From the NCBI GenBank assembly GCA_021372945.1, contig JAJFTK010000012.1, positions 1 through 64,000 on the forward strand: 64,000 nucleotides of DNA, written 5' to 3'. Positions 42,928 through 51,748 of the stretch are shown here, piece by piece. The notes below the pieces were generated by a model. It was not told the DNA's origin and made no database searches. It was given only the letters and a program-made list of their open reading frames with translations. The translations under genes were made by a program, and so were the position numbers. The number at the start of each line of letters is the position of its first letter. Positions within the stretch are counted from its first letter, which is position 1. The DNA is from Planctomycetaceae bacterium. Its GTDB lineage: Bacteria > Planctomycetota > Phycisphaerae > Sedimentisphaerales > Anaerohalosphaeraceae.

Positions 42928-45900
42928 TTATCTCGGGTCGGGAACCGGGTGCAGGGCGACCAGTTTGGGCCGGTCGTTTTTGGTCCAGACCTGGCTGCGA
43001 TCGAAGATGGCGATCATCCGCCGCTGAGGCCCTGCTTCGCCCGCGCGGACAAGGATGTAAGCGGTGAACGTGTCGCTTCGAACGGTGAACTTGTTGGCCA
43101 GATTGGACAGGATCCAGTCACGCTCTTCGATGTCGTTGTCGATGCTTTGACTGCCGACGTTTTCAGATTCGGAAATGCCCCCGGTATAGTAGCGCTTAAA
43201 TATTGGAGTGTCCGCAACCCCATCATTGTTAGAATCGGCCTGAACATCCAGCAGATCGCTGATTTCCTTAAATGGCGCTGTGTTGCGATAATTAACAATC
43301 GCCTGCGCCAACTGCAAGGCCGAAAATGTAACTATTTTGGTGGAGTCAGCAGCATTCGGGTCGACCAGGGACGGCGGGATGGCCGCCGCGATGACATGCA
43401 CGGGCGCGGTATTGATATTGATGCGGCCCGGCAGAGAACCGATCTCCGGCCGATTGATCGTGCAGACGTAATTGAGTACCTCGGCCGCATTGGGGTCGGC
43501 GATCAAATCAAACCGGCCCGTGTTGTTGGGGTCGGAAAGTTTGTACGTGATCGCCGCGTCAGGATCGCTCACCACTCCATTGCCCTGGATCGAAAGCGTT
43601 TCCAAATCATGCCAGCGAGCCACAGGCATAGCATTGTCCGGCACGGCTATCTGGAAGCCAGTTTTTGCAATTGTTCCCGCGGGAAGATTGTTAGGAAGTC
43701 CAAGCGTATCGACATAGTTGAATGGGGCAGTACCGCTATGCTGCGCCTGGTAATCAGCATATACGAATTTCCAGTTGTTATCATCTCGCTTTAAGGCGTT
43801 ATTGCCTGAGCTGCCCAGAATCTTCCTGACATCTGCGTTGCCGATCTTGTCCACATAGATATCGCCCGGCGCCTTGGGCGCGGCTCTTACCAGAAGAATA
43901 TTGGCATTGCTGAGCAAATCGTTTTCCAAAGCGGTCCAGGCGATCCCTGAAATGTTATAACCGAATGAGCCTCCGGGAACAGAGCCGGTGGAGTTCACCT
44001 GTATCACCAAACGGCCCAACCCGGTGCTCAGGCTATGGGCCGGAAGCTTCGTGACAGGATTGGCTGCAGAATTCGTAAAGGAATGATTTATGGTGGTGCC
44101 AATTTTAAGCGTCAAATTGGTTATATCAATTTCATCATCGTAAGGATTCACCAATTCAATGGCGAATCCCTTGAGATGCGAAGCGGGCGGAATGGCACTT
44201 CCATCCCACTGTGCGTAGACTTCCGAAATGAAGGGCTGGCGTTCGTAGCCAAAGACGATATCATCCGGATCCAATCCAAAATTGAGAAGAGTGAACCCAA
44301 AGGGAAGCGTCGCCGTGCTGACCTCGAGGATCATATCTTCAACCATCTGCTCTGTGATAAAGGTGCAATCCTCATCCTGTTGAGTGCCGTAAGTCGAGGA
44401 GGCAAAGGGACCGTTGGCGCCGGTATTATCAGAAAAATCGATGATGTTGGCGACCACTTGAGCAGCGCTGAGGGCGGCGGCGTGCACATCATGCCCGTTG
44501 CGGCTGTAAAAATATTCCCGAAAGGCAAAGAGAAGCTGCAAGATTCTCTTACGAGTCAAAACATTATTGTAGGACTGCGCGGCGCTGAGATTACGAATAT
44601 CGGTTGTGGCCGGACCCTTGGGGATCAGGAGAGAGCGAATCCTATCAGGGCTAATCTCTCCCATAGAACCGGACGCAATTTCCTGTTCGAGCAGCGGATA
44701 CTCGCCACGACGGATATTCCTGTCGAAACTATAGAATGTGCAGACATGCCGGCGATCATAGACGTACGGAGCTGTACCGCCGGCCCATGAATCGAAATTC
44801 GTGGGATTGAGCCGTTCATACCAATCGGAAATCGGATTACCGTTATCCCTGGGAACGAGTAAGGCAGCGTAAACTCCTCCGCCTGAATCCAACGTAAAAT
44901 TGGCAATGTCGCGACATTCGAACCGGGCCTCAGTCGGGCTGGTCAGAAGAAAACGGTTGCGAATTTCCAGTTCATCGCCGATATCAAAGAAATGACCGCC
45001 GGGCTGTTCTATGTTCATTAAGAGATTCTGACTCATTTCGGGAAGCGCTGGCAATCTGTTTGGCCCGGCTTGGCGGAAAAGCCCCCTGGCGATCATCAAG
45101 TTGTACCAATAATCGCCGCCGGAGGAGCCCAGAAAGAAGTTGCCGTTCAAATCGCGGCCCCGAAGGAACGGAAGATAGTTTATCTCCGTCAGATAACGGC
45201 CCGAGCCGCTGCCATTGTTATTATGCCATGACTGCTGCGCAAAGGCACTGTCCCAATACTTCCAAGGCTCCTTAAAAGGAGATGTCTTTGCGCCGTCACT
45301 GTAAAGTCGCCCGTCAAAACAGGAAGCGGCATTGAGATTGAGCATGGCGCAGTTGTCGATGATGCGGACGGCAGCAAAGACGGGTTCGCCGCGGCTGCTG
45401 GAAAGATTCGGCACCTGCGCCCAGCGGCTGTCGGCAACGCCGTCACCGTCAGCATCGGCCCTTCCAAACAACGAATTTTCGGGAATCCATGTCGCGGACG
45501 CATTCCCTTGCAAGTTGATTTGCCGCAGACCCGGAATGCCGAAGTTGTGCCAGAGGTCGCTAATATGCGGCCAGGTCCATGTGTCATCCGTTTCGTTGGC
45601 CGGCGTTCCCGGATCGGTCACCTTCGGTTCAAGTGCCGCAAGCCAACTATCACTTCCTATGTGCGAGGGATAGTCCCACGGCTCGTCATCATCGGCGGGA
45701 TTGGAGGCATCGGCATTGACAAGGCGGTCATCGCTGCCGAAGAGATCATTGACGAGGACCTCGTTGATGCGCGTCACGACGCTTTGGACGGCATTGTCCA
45801 GGTCCTTGCTCTGGACCACGGCGCCGGTTTCGGTTTCGCCGGCACGCGAGACCATCAGAAACATCACGCCGATGACCGCCAGCAGGACGGTCACGACGAC

Positions 45901-45957
45901 CACCAGCAGCAGGGCCGAACCGCGATTCCTGTCAAGTTGTCTGCTTTCCGTCTTCAT
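42928..45957 (-). CDS. Giant GspK-like minor pseudopilin
   Basis: A 1009-residue protein, more than twice the usual GspK length. A short basic leader precedes a hydrophobic helix (about 15-35, GSALLLVVVVTVLLAVIGVM). A very long extracytoplasmic part follows, with a calcium-loop-like ADADGDGVADSRW near 185, a long non-conserved middle, and a GspK-type helix-hairpin-helix region, GRININTAPVHVIAAAIP, with ALQLAQAIVNYRNTAPFKEI late in the chain. It is the last gene of the 42.9-59 kb locus, in the same place as GspK in the T2SS operon (after G, H, I, J). It probably sits at the pseudopilus tip. The function of the extra 500 residues is unknown. Confidence 0.78.
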   Translation of the reverse strand: MKTESRQLDRNRGSALLLVVVVTVLLAVIGVMFLMVSRAGETETGAVVQSKDLDNAVQSVVTRINEVLVNDLFGSDDRLVNADASNPADDDEPWDYPSHIGSDSWLAALEPKVTDPGTPANETDDTWTWPHISDLWHNFGIPGLRQINLQGNASATWIPENSLFGRADADGDGVADSRWAQVPNLSSSRGEPVFAAVRIIDNCAMLNLNAASCFDGRLYSDGAKTSPFKEPWKYWDSAFAQQSWHNNNGSGSGRYLTEINYLPFLRGRDLNGNFFLGSSGGDYWYNLMIARGLFRQAGPNRLPALPEMSQNLLMNIEQPGGHFFDIGDELEIRNRFLLTSPTEARFECRDIANFTLDSGGGVYAALLVPRDNGNPISDWYERLNPTNFDSWAGGTAPYVYDRRHVCTFYSFDRNIRRGEYPLLEQEIASGSMGEISPDRIRSLLIPKGPATTDIRNLSAAQSYNNVLTRKRILQLLFAFREYFYSRNGHDVHAAALSAAQVVANIIDFSDNTGANGPFASSTYGTQQDEDCTFITEQMVEDMILEVSTATLPFGFTLLNFGLDPDDIVFGYERQPFISEVYAQWDGSAIPPASHLKGFAIELVNPYDDEIDITNLTLKIGTTINHSFTNSAANPVTKLPAHSLSTGLGRLVIQVNSTGSVPGGSFGYNISGIAWTALENDLLSNANILLVRAAPKAPGDIYVDKIGNADVRKILGSSGNNALKRDDNNWKFVYADYQAQHSGTAPFNYVDTLGLPNNLPAGTIAKTGFQIAVPDNAMPVARWHDLETLSIQGNGVVSDPDAAITYKLSDPNNTGRFDLIADPNAAEVLNYVCTINRPEIGSLPGRININTAPVHVIAAAIPPSLVDPNAADSTKIVTFSALQLAQAIVNYRNTAPFKEISDLLDVQADSNNDGVADTPIFKRYYTGGISESENVGSQSIDNDIEERDWILSNLANKFTVRSDTFTAYILVRAGEAGPQRRMIAIFDRSQVWTKNDRPKLVALHPVPDPR

Positions 45958-45967
45958 AACTATTCAG

Positions 45968-45986
45968 CCACAGATTAACACAGATC
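45968..45986. repeat. Dispersed cacagattaacac repeat, copy A
   Basis: The sequence ccacagattaacacagatc lies just upstream of the K-like gene. Related copies occur at 47231-47296, 48920-48970 and, inverted, 49026-49057, all inside the second pseudopilin locus. Confidence 0.55.
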
Positions 45987-46030
45987 TCATTGAATGAACT
46001 TATAACTTAAAACTCAGAACTTAGAACTAT

Positions 46031-47272
46031 TCAATTGTCAAGATCAACAATATGCGTAAACGTTTTGCCATCCTTAAAGAGACCGTTGCTGTCCCGCAGC
46101 GTAAACGTAAACTTCAGCGCCTTGGGGTAAAACGTATTTTTAAAAAATACTGCGCTTGCGCTGGGCGGTTTGGTATTACAGGCTTGCGGCGGAAACCAAT
46201 TGCTCAGGCCGCTACCACTGGGCAATTGAAAATGAACTCCAAATCGGAGCGTTTCCATCGCAGCAAAATCCGAATCCGCCGGATTGCCATTCCCGTCTGG
46301 GTCCCGGCTGGGCCACCAGCGAACGCCGGGAAAATACTGCGCGTCAGTTGGTTGTACAGGGATGTAAGCGCCAGCAAATGTACTGAGATCCGTAACCGTG
46401 TAGGCCCATTGTACCCGCATTTGCAGAACGCCTTGTGCCTGCAATAAATGCAATGTTTCAGGATCAGATAGATTGATATAGGGCCGGGTGGTGTCGCTCA
46501 TACATGCTGCTACAAAGCGATTCGCGTTTACAGGTACTGGCGCGGGCGGAGGGGTTGTGTAGTTCAGCGCGCTGATCCAGTCAGACAATGTTATCGTATT
46601 GAATTCCCAACCGTTTTCAACCGTGTATTTGGGGGTTGGATTAGGATACTGAGTTAAGCCGAAGCTGCCGGCAAATGGCGCATACATCGGGGTGCCGGTC
46701 ACGGCTGGAATTTCACCCAGATCAAAAAGAAGTCCGGAATGCGACGTCAAAACGTGCGATTTGCGGGCCAGGACCCGAAAGGTTCGGTAATCCGGCACGC
46801 CCGGAGCAATCAAGGGGTCGCCGGAATTGGCATGGCCATAAAAGACGCGCGCCACCGTGCCGTGGATTACCTCATTTCTATAGGCGTCATTAGCATCTAA
46901 CGCACCACTGTTGTTACTGTCGTAGCGAACAAGATACTGCTTGACTGTCTGAAAATCGCCATTGGCGAAGAAATGCACCATATCATAGTGCACGTCATTG
47001 GGATCCACGGCGTCGAACCACAGAAAGAGCGGGGCATCTTTGCGAAGGCCGCGGAAATCGGAATTGAGCTGGCCGGTGACGGCGCGCAGGTTGCGGCTGA
47101 TCTCGATGGAGGCTCCGGCGGTGCGGTAGGCCTTGACGGTGGTGCTGAAGATCACGCCGGAGAGGGCCAGCATCAGCGACAAGAGCGCCATGGCCACCAG
47201 CAGCTCCACAATCGTGAACGCGTTTTTCTTAACCACGGATTTCACGGATTTCACTTTTCTTTTTTTTGACAC
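46031..47272 (-). CDS. GspJ-like pseudopilin of the second locus
   Basis: A prepilin-like protein of up to 413 residues. The leader ends KKNA then FTIVELLVAMALLSLMLALS; as in GspJ at 16 kb the residue before the cut is Ala, not Gly. A J-type body follows (ISRNLRAVTGQLNSDFRGLR). All candidate starts are GTG (47272, 47254, 47245, 47236) and all lie inside a dispersed repeat. The repeat's reading gives KVKSVKSVVKK as leader. The shortest choice, 47236, gives a normal six-residue leader. No clear ribosome site was found for any of them. It fits between the I-like and K-like genes. Confidence 0.78.
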   Translation of the reverse strand: MSKKRKVKSVKSVVKKNAFTIVELLVAMALLSLMLALSGVIFSTTVKAYRTAGASIEISRNLRAVTGQLNSDFRGLRKDAPLFLWFDAVDPNDVHYDMVHFFANGDFQTVKQYLVRYDSNNSGALDANDAYRNEVIHGTVARVFYGHANSGDPLIAPGVPDYRTFRVLARKSHVLTSHSGLLFDLGEIPAVTGTPMYAPFAGSFGLTQYPNPTPKYTVENGWEFNTITLSDWISALNYTTPPPAPVPVNANRFVAACMSDTTRPYINLSDPETLHLLQAQGVLQMRVQWAYTVTDLSTFAGAYIPVQPTDAQYFPGVRWWPSRDPDGNGNPADSDFAAMETLRFGVHFQLPSGSGLSNWFPPQACNTKPPSASAVFFKNTFYPKALKFTFTLRDSNGLFKDGKTFTHIVDLDN

Positions 47273-47296
47273 AGATTAACACCGATTTACATCGAT
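47231..47296. repeat. Dispersed repeats spanning the J-like gene start
   Basis: Two repeat types are joined: aaccacggatttcacggatt plus ttcac (47231-47254) and gacacagattaacaccgatt plus tacatcgat (47268-47296). On the minus strand they supply the start codons and leader codons of the J-like pseudopilin. Confidence 0.6.
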
Positions 47297-47297
47297 T

Positions 47298-48140
47298 TTA
47301 GTTCAGCTCATTAAAATGAATCACTTTCTGATACACACCGACACAGGGGTAACGATCACTGCCCACGGCGGGCGGAACAACCCAAACTACCTCAGATTCA
47401 CCAGGCAACCTGGGATTTGGCTGCCAACCTTCCTTTTTTTCCAGCACCAACGTATCCGTATCTCTTCTGACCTCAAGGATCTTATAGATCCGGCCGGAAT
47501 AATCATCCACAATGGTATAACCGGCGCCGAAAAACGCCCTGCTTTCATTGACACCCAGTCTGGCTTCATCTTGTATGACCAAATCTCGAGGGACTGCAGG
47601 GTTGTACAGCACACTGACCGAGATAGGTTGCGGCCACTGCGCCTCCGGAGGGAGCGGGATGCTCCCGTCAGCACGCTGCTGATAGAACTTTCCGGCGGTG
47701 GTCCTGCGATTGATGAAAACTGTTACCTGGACATCCTTCTGCGAAACCCGGCGGCAAAGGGCCGACCAATGGTAACCGTATTCATCTGTATTCGTAACCG
47801 ATACGGAGGGATATCGAAACTCCGACCAATCGCAAGTCAAGTTATCACTTGAATCAACCGACCCGTTACCATTTAAGTCATAACCGGAGACGAAGTGAAA
47901 ATTGGAGCAGGCGTTGGCACCGCCGAGCCAGAGATTCGGATCGCGGAGGCCGTAGAGGCGCACCTTGGCGAAGGCCTCGTCGGCGACGACGGCGCCGATG
48001 GTGCGTTCGGTGGCCAGACTGGTCAGCTTGACGCCGACGGGAAAGATCGTGGCGACCATCACCAGACCGATCGCCATAATGCCGGTAGCGATCAGCATTT
48101 CGGTCAGCGAAAAACCAAGATGTTTATTTCGTCTGTTCAC
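47298..48140 (-). CDS. GspI-like pseudopilin of the second locus
   Basis: A 280-residue prepilin-like protein, roughly double a normal GspI. The leader MNRRNKHLG is followed by FSLTEMLIATGIMAIGLVMV, with Glu at +5. The body has a dockerin/calcium-like LNGNGSVDSSDNLTCDW and a beta-rich end. The start is GTG at 48140, overlapping the H-like gene by 17 bases, which suggests translational coupling as in the T2SS operon. It occupies the I position in a G-G-G-G-H-I-J-K order. Confidence 0.78.
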   Translation of the reverse strand: MNRRNKHLGFSLTEMLIATGIMAIGLVMVATIFPVGVKLTSLATERTIGAVVADEAFAKVRLYGLRDPNLWLGGANACSNFHFVSGYDLNGNGSVDSSDNLTCDWSEFRYPSVSVTNTDEYGYHWSALCRRVSQKDVQVTVFINRRTTAGKFYQQRADGSIPLPPEAQWPQPISVSVLYNPAVPRDLVIQDEARLGVNESRAFFGAGYTIVDDYSGRIYKILEVRRDTDTLVLEKKEGWQPNPRLPGESEVVWVVPPAVGSDRYPCVGVYQKVIHFNELN

Positions 48141-48924
48141 GATATTCCATTACCAACTCGCCCGTGTAAGGGCTGATATATTCGGCTAGTGACTGTTTTT
48201 GCGCAAAGAATTCGCTCCAACGCTTCATAACCGGCACGTTCTGCAAATCACTCCTGCTGTACAATATGAAATCCTGAACACTGCTTTCCTTCCCAAGTCC
48301 CAAATCAGGGGACCATCCGCCTGGAAAGTAATCATCCTGATAGAAGAGACCAATTCCGGCGTCCACTTTGGGTTTGGTATTAAAAATACTATCATTACTG
48401 AGCGTGGCTGTACTGTCTGTTTCCGTCATTCCATCTTTATTTCTTACGCGCACATCATGGATCACCAATCGACCCTGCGGAGAAAAAATTACTGAAAAAA
48501 CACTGGCATTATTCCAACCGGCTTGCCCGGCAGGCGTCAATGTATTTAGATCATCATTTGTAAAGTTTTGGTGAACGATCAATGCCGTATCTTCCGGCAG
48601 CGGCATGGGCTTTCGGCCGGTCATTGCGCGAAAACCACAGGCAAGACCAGTTGCAGCCTCATCCTTCACGATAAAAATCATATACGCACGGCCCTCTTTG
48701 TCCTGCTGAAAGCGGACACCGGCGTAGGTTTGTTCGCGGATGGCGATGGCACGGGCGCTCGAGAGCGCGGCGTTGATAAGCTGGCGGACGCCCGTGCCGG
48801 AATCGAAGGCATTCATGACCTGCTTGACCGCGGGCACGGCGATGCCCATCAGGATCGCCATGACGGCGACAACGACCAGAAGCTCGGTCAGGGTCAAACC
48901 AGATTGTCGTCTATTCTTTGACAC
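48124..48924 (-). CDS. GspH-like pseudopilin of the second locus
   Basis: A prepilin-like protein of 267 residues from the GTG at 48924. A GTG at 48960 would add 12 residues encoded by dispersed repeats. The leader ends RRQSG then LTLTELLVVVAVMAILMGIA. The body opens with the GspH/FimT-type helix (INAALSSARAIAIREQTYAG), longer than classical GspH by about 100 residues. It lies after the four G-like genes and overlaps the I-like gene. No ribosome site is evident, because the upstream DNA is repeat. Confidence 0.78.
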   Translation of the reverse strand: MSKNRRQSGLTLTELLVVVAVMAILMGIAVPAVKQVMNAFDSGTGVRQLINAALSSARAIAIREQTYAGVRFQQDKEGRAYMIFIVKDEAATGLACGFRAMTGRKPMPLPEDTALIVHQNFTNDDLNTLTPAGQAGWNNASVFSVIFSPQGRLVIHDVRVRNKDGMTETDSTATLSNDSIFNTKPKVDAGIGLFYQDDYFPGGWSPDLGLGKESSVQDFILYSRSDLQNVPVMKRWSEFFAQKQSLAEYISPYTGELVMEYREQTK

Positions 48925-48970
48925 AGATTCACGCGAACTTTTTCTGACACAGATTAACACGGATTAACAC
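48920..48970. repeat. Dispersed repeats spanning the H-like gene start
   Basis: Two tandem related units, gacacagattcacgcgaac (48920-48938) and gacacagattaacacggatt plus aacac (48946-48970), sit exactly where the H-like pseudopilin's start codons lie (minus strand). Confidence 0.6.
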
Positions 48971-49025
48971 TGTTTTTTTCTATTAACTTTTTTTGACGGA
49001 TCGTACAGATTTCACCGCGCTTGTA

Positions 49026-49057
49026 TTAATCGGTGTTCCTCTGTGTAAATCCGTGTC
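49026..49057. repeat. Inverted copy of the dispersed repeat after the fourth G-like gene
   Basis: aatcggtgttcctctgtgta then aatccgtgtc is the reverse-oriented form of the repeat at 48946-48970. It sits a few bases past the stop of the fourth GspG-like gene. The two copies face each other around the 100-base gap and could form a large hairpin in the mRNA. Confidence 0.5.
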
Positions 49058-49063
49058 TAACAT

Positions 49064-49954
49064 TTACTTTTCCGAATCGAAATTGAATACGTCATCCATG
49101 GTCCCATAGAGCCCATCGTGTCCGGCACTGTGCAGGATGAAAGATTCTGCGCGGTACGGCCGCGGGTTTGCGGTAAAATTGGGATTGGCCGTAGCGTCAT
49201 AAAATGCTTTGTAATTGTCCAGGAGCGGGTGACTTTCGCCCTTTGAGAACGGAACCGGCAAAGCAACGATGCCGCGAGCAGCAGGAGAGCCTCCCGACTG
49301 CGTGTAAATGGACTCCAAGACATTATAGGTGCACTGATCGGGAGTGTGAGTGCTCACATCATGCCAAATTTTTGTCTTATCCGCACGATAATAGAGGATG
49401 GGCATGCCCGTCTGCTTGCCGGTGGTCAGGTGCTTGACCTTGCCGAACATATCGACAAGGACAAACGAGGTTGGCGACAGCGATGCCATGCCGCTGCCGT
49501 AAATGGAGCCAAGCTGAACGGCGTTGGCGCTTTCCAGTTCAAGATACGGGCCAATTCGCTTGCTGAGATTAGCTTGTTGCTCAGCTTGCGATAACGAAGA
49601 CAAATTATATAAAGCAACACCGCCTGATTGCCCGTCTTGAAAATAGACAGAGTCCTTGTGAAAACCCAAACCGTCCTGGCCGACGAGCGCTTCGGCAAGG
49701 CGTTCGGCAGGCGTGTACTCCCCATATTGCGTCCCGTAGCCGCTTGGGGGGTATTCGCCGCGGTCATTGCGGAACGCCTCGAGGCCGAGTTCGATCGTGT
49801 GGAACTGCGCCTTCTGTCTGACATTGACGGCCTTCTTCTGGACGGCCGACAACGCCGGAATCAGAAGCGTCAATAGAATCCCGACCACCGCCATTGTCGT
49901 CAAAAGTTCCACCAGCGTGAAACCCGCCTTCTTGTTTTCTATTTCGCGTCTCAT
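49064..49954 (-). CDS. GspG-like major pseudopilin 4 of the second locus
   Basis: A 296-residue prepilin-like protein. GGGAGG seven bases before the ATG at 49954 fixes the start. The leader MRREIENKKAG precedes FTLVELLTTMAVVGILLTLL. A helix QKAQFHTIELGLEAFRNDRG follows, then YPPSGYGTQYG. Near the end is FILHSAGHDGLYGTMDDVFN, which matches the calcium loop of GspG and the ends of the three neighbouring G-like proteins. It is twice the length of normal GspG because of an insert between the helix and the C-terminal loop. Confidence 0.82.
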   Translation of the reverse strand: MRREIENKKAGFTLVELLTTMAVVGILLTLLIPALSAVQKKAVNVRQKAQFHTIELGLEAFRNDRGEYPPSGYGTQYGEYTPAERLAEALVGQDGLGFHKDSVYFQDGQSGGVALYNLSSLSQAEQQANLSKRIGPYLELESANAVQLGSIYGSGMASLSPTSFVLVDMFGKVKHLTTGKQTGMPILYYRADKTKIWHDVSTHTPDQCTYNVLESIYTQSGGSPAARGIVALPVPFSKGESHPLLDNYKAFYDATANPNFTANPRPYRAESFILHSAGHDGLYGTMDDVFNFDSEK

Positions 49955-49981
49955 ACTGAACGCCTCCCGATCATAATCCAA

Positions 49982-50956
49982 TCAATAATTGAAATTCGTA
50001 ACATCGTCTTTGGTTCCGTAAATGCCGTCATACCCGGCGGAAATCAGGACAAAGGTTCCGGAGTTAAAGGCCTTGAAGAAATCGTCTTTGCCGTCACTGT
50101 TCATGTCCGCCTGCCGTTCGGTCAAGCTCTCATAGAAGACCTGGACATTGCTCTTGGTGTTATCCCCCGGATCCTTGTAATGCTTTGTCAGACCCGCCGA
50201 GGGCGCGGGATCCTGGACTTCGCGAAGCCAATTGAGCCCGAGCAGCGCCGCGTTGTCATTATAATTGAACACCCATTGTGTGTATTCGGTTTCGGCAGGA
50301 TCCGGCACGGGCACATTGGCGGCGTTCATGCGGAAACGCTTGGTGGAATTGGCTTTGAAGTAAAGAATGGGCGTGCCGACCTTTTCGGTCAGATTGGGCA
50401 CGACGTTATAGGCGAACACGTCCGTGATGACGGGCGCCCGCTGTGTGGGCGTCGAGGCTCCGGCGGAATCATAGATGCCCGCCGAAGGACCCCACAATTC
50501 GGCAATCGTGTGAATCTCGCCGTGTTTCAGTTCCGTATAGGGTCCCTTGCGGTTCTTCTCGGTCGACTCGGTATAGAGCAAAGGCGCGGCGGCCATGTCG
50601 CGAGTGGGATGCCACTTGGTTTTGGGGTTAAAACCGCGTTCATCGCGGCCGAAGAGCGCCTCGGTGAGCCGCTGAGCACCGCAGATAACAGTGCCGTCCA
50701 GGATCGATTCGGAATCGGGATACCCATCGAAGTCTTTGCTGAACAGTTCCAGGCCGATCTCCATGCCGTGAAAGACCGCTTTCTGCTGGAGATTGCGCTG
50801 AATGACCTTCATCTTGCGAGCGCCGACGCCGAATATGGCCATCAGCATGGCGATGATCGCCACGACCGTCAGCAGCTCGATAAGGGTAAAGCCCTTCCGC
50901 ACACTCTCCCCCTTGATAAGGGGGAGTCCGGCCTCCGGCCGGGAGGGCGTAATCAT
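49982..50956 (-). CDS. GspG-like major pseudopilin 3 of the second locus
   Basis: A prepilin-like protein, 324 residues from the ATG at 50956. The core is SVRKG then FTLIELLTVVAIIAMLMAIF, helix QQKAVFHGMEIGLELFSKDF, and the end FVLISAGYDGIYGTKDDVTN. The codons between 50956 and 50902 come from a dispersed palindrome (TPSRPEAGLPLIKGE), so the native start is more likely GTG 50902, giving the leader MRKG. Its ribosome site would then be GGGGGAG inside that palindrome. Frame upstream of 50956 (to 51064) is also built from repeats. A dockerin-like stretch, DMNSDGKDDFFKAFNSG, lies near residue 285. Confidence 0.8.
   Translation of the reverse strand: MITPSRPEAGLPLIKGESVRKGFTLIELLTVVAIIAMLMAIFGVGARKMKVIQRNLQQKAVFHGMEIGLELFSKDFDGYPDSESILDGTVICGAQRLTEALFGRDERGFNPKTKWHPTRDMAAAPLLYTESTEKNRKGPYTELKHGEIHTIAELWGPSAGIYDSAGASTPTQRAPVITDVFAYNVVPNLTEKVGTPILYFKANSTKRFRMNAANVPVPDPAETEYTQWVFNYNDNAALLGLNWLREVQDPAPSAGLTKHYKDPGDNTKSNVQVFYESLTERQADMNSDGKDDFFKAFNSGTFVLISAGYDGIYGTKDDVTNFNY
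50904..50947. repeat. Double palindrome in the leader of G-like pseudopilin 3
   Basis: Two hairpins lie in tandem: a 9-bp stem (50906-50914 with 50918-50926, loop gat) and a 6-bp ccggcc/ggccgg stem (50928-50933 with 50937-50942). The form is typical of widely dispersed intergenic elements. Read on the minus strand one arm contains AAGGGGGAG a few bases before a GTG codon. Confidence 0.6.
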
Positions 50957-50964
50957 TGATCCGC

Positions 50965-50988
50965 GATTTACAGGATTAACAGGATTTT
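50965..50988. repeat. gatttacaggattaacagga-type dispersed repeat
   Basis: A short-period ca-gga-tta repeat lies upstream of the preceding palindrome. On the minus strand it would code NPVNPVN within the extended frame of G-like pseudopilin 3. Known only as intergenic filler of this general type. Confidence 0.45.
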
Positions 50989-51054
50989 GTGTCATCTGTA
51001 TCCTCTGCGACTGAATCTTTTGTGTTGTCATTCTTGCCGTCTCACAGCACTTCC

Positions 51055-51080
51055 GGGCAGGCACGGGGGCCTGCCCCTAC
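51055..51080. repeat. REP-like palindrome, copy 2
   Basis: gggcaggc and gcctgccc arms with a 6-base loop and a cctac tail, matching copy 1 at 57-82 in arms and tail. It is in the gap between G-like pseudopilins 2 and 3. Confidence 0.65.
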
Positions 51081-51087
51081 AGCCGGT

Positions 51088-51735
51088 CTATTTATTTGTG
51101 ATGTCATCGCCGGTACCGAAAACCTTGTCCGGCCCGGCACTGGTCAGCACCGGAAACGCCGTGCCGTCGATGTACTCGTAGCGAATATTCGTTTTCCAGG
51201 CATCGATGTAACGCGGCAGATCGATCGTTTCGGATGTAGCGTCCAGCGTTATCATTATGGGCATTCCACCGTCATCTTTGCTCGTTATCAGCGACTCAGA
51301 CATTGCCGCGGCAATCTTGCGGCTGTTCGGAACCTTGTTCAAAAAGTAGAACAAGGCTGAACTCGATTCAAAGGCTGCACACATAGGATCGGTTGGAAGA
51401 GGAAATGCCCCCTTTGAAATTGAATATTCTCCGATAAACGCATCAAGTCTATAACCATCGGAATCTGTATCCAATACTAAATTTGCCGCATCAACATGTG
51501 TTATGAAAGGAAACTTGCTGAAATCGTCATAGTACTGCTGGAGGGCCGTATCGAGCACTTCGAACATGCTGCGGGTCAGATCGACAGCGGCGCGTTCCTG
51601 CAGCGATTTGCCTGCGGTAACCACGACACTGATCAGGATGAGGATGATGGCCAAGACGACCATGATCTCCATCAATGTCATGCCGGAGCGGCCAGATCGG
51701 ATTGTTCCCGCGCGCGATTTCACTTTCGGCTCCAT
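51088..51735 (-). CDS. GspG-like major pseudopilin 2 of the second locus
   Basis: A 215-residue prepilin-like protein. The leader MEPKVKSRAGTIRSGRSG (17 residues plus Gly) precedes MTLMEIMVVLAIILILISVV. A GspG-type helix with LTRSMFEVLDTALQQYYDDF follows, and the calcium-loop end SAGPDKVFGTGDDITNK closes it. It is the shortest and most divergent of the four. The 13-base gap from the preceding gene suggests one transcript. Confidence 0.8.
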   Translation of the reverse strand: MEPKVKSRAGTIRSGRSGMTLMEIMVVLAIILILISVVVTAGKSLQERAAVDLTRSMFEVLDTALQQYYDDFSKFPFITHVDAANLVLDTDSDGYRLDAFIGEYSISKGAFPLPTDPMCAAFESSSALFYFLNKVPNSRKIAAAMSESLITSKDDGGMPIMITLDATSETIDLPRYIDAWKTNIRYEYIDGTAFPVLTSAGPDKVFGTGDDITNK

Positions 51736-51748
51736 TCGACAAACGTTA

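Noticed and set aside
47231..49057. Insertion sequence remnant explanation for the repeats in the second pseudopilin locus
   Set aside because: No transposase fragment, terminal inverted repeats of a fixed element length or target duplications could be seen; the copies are short and of several types.
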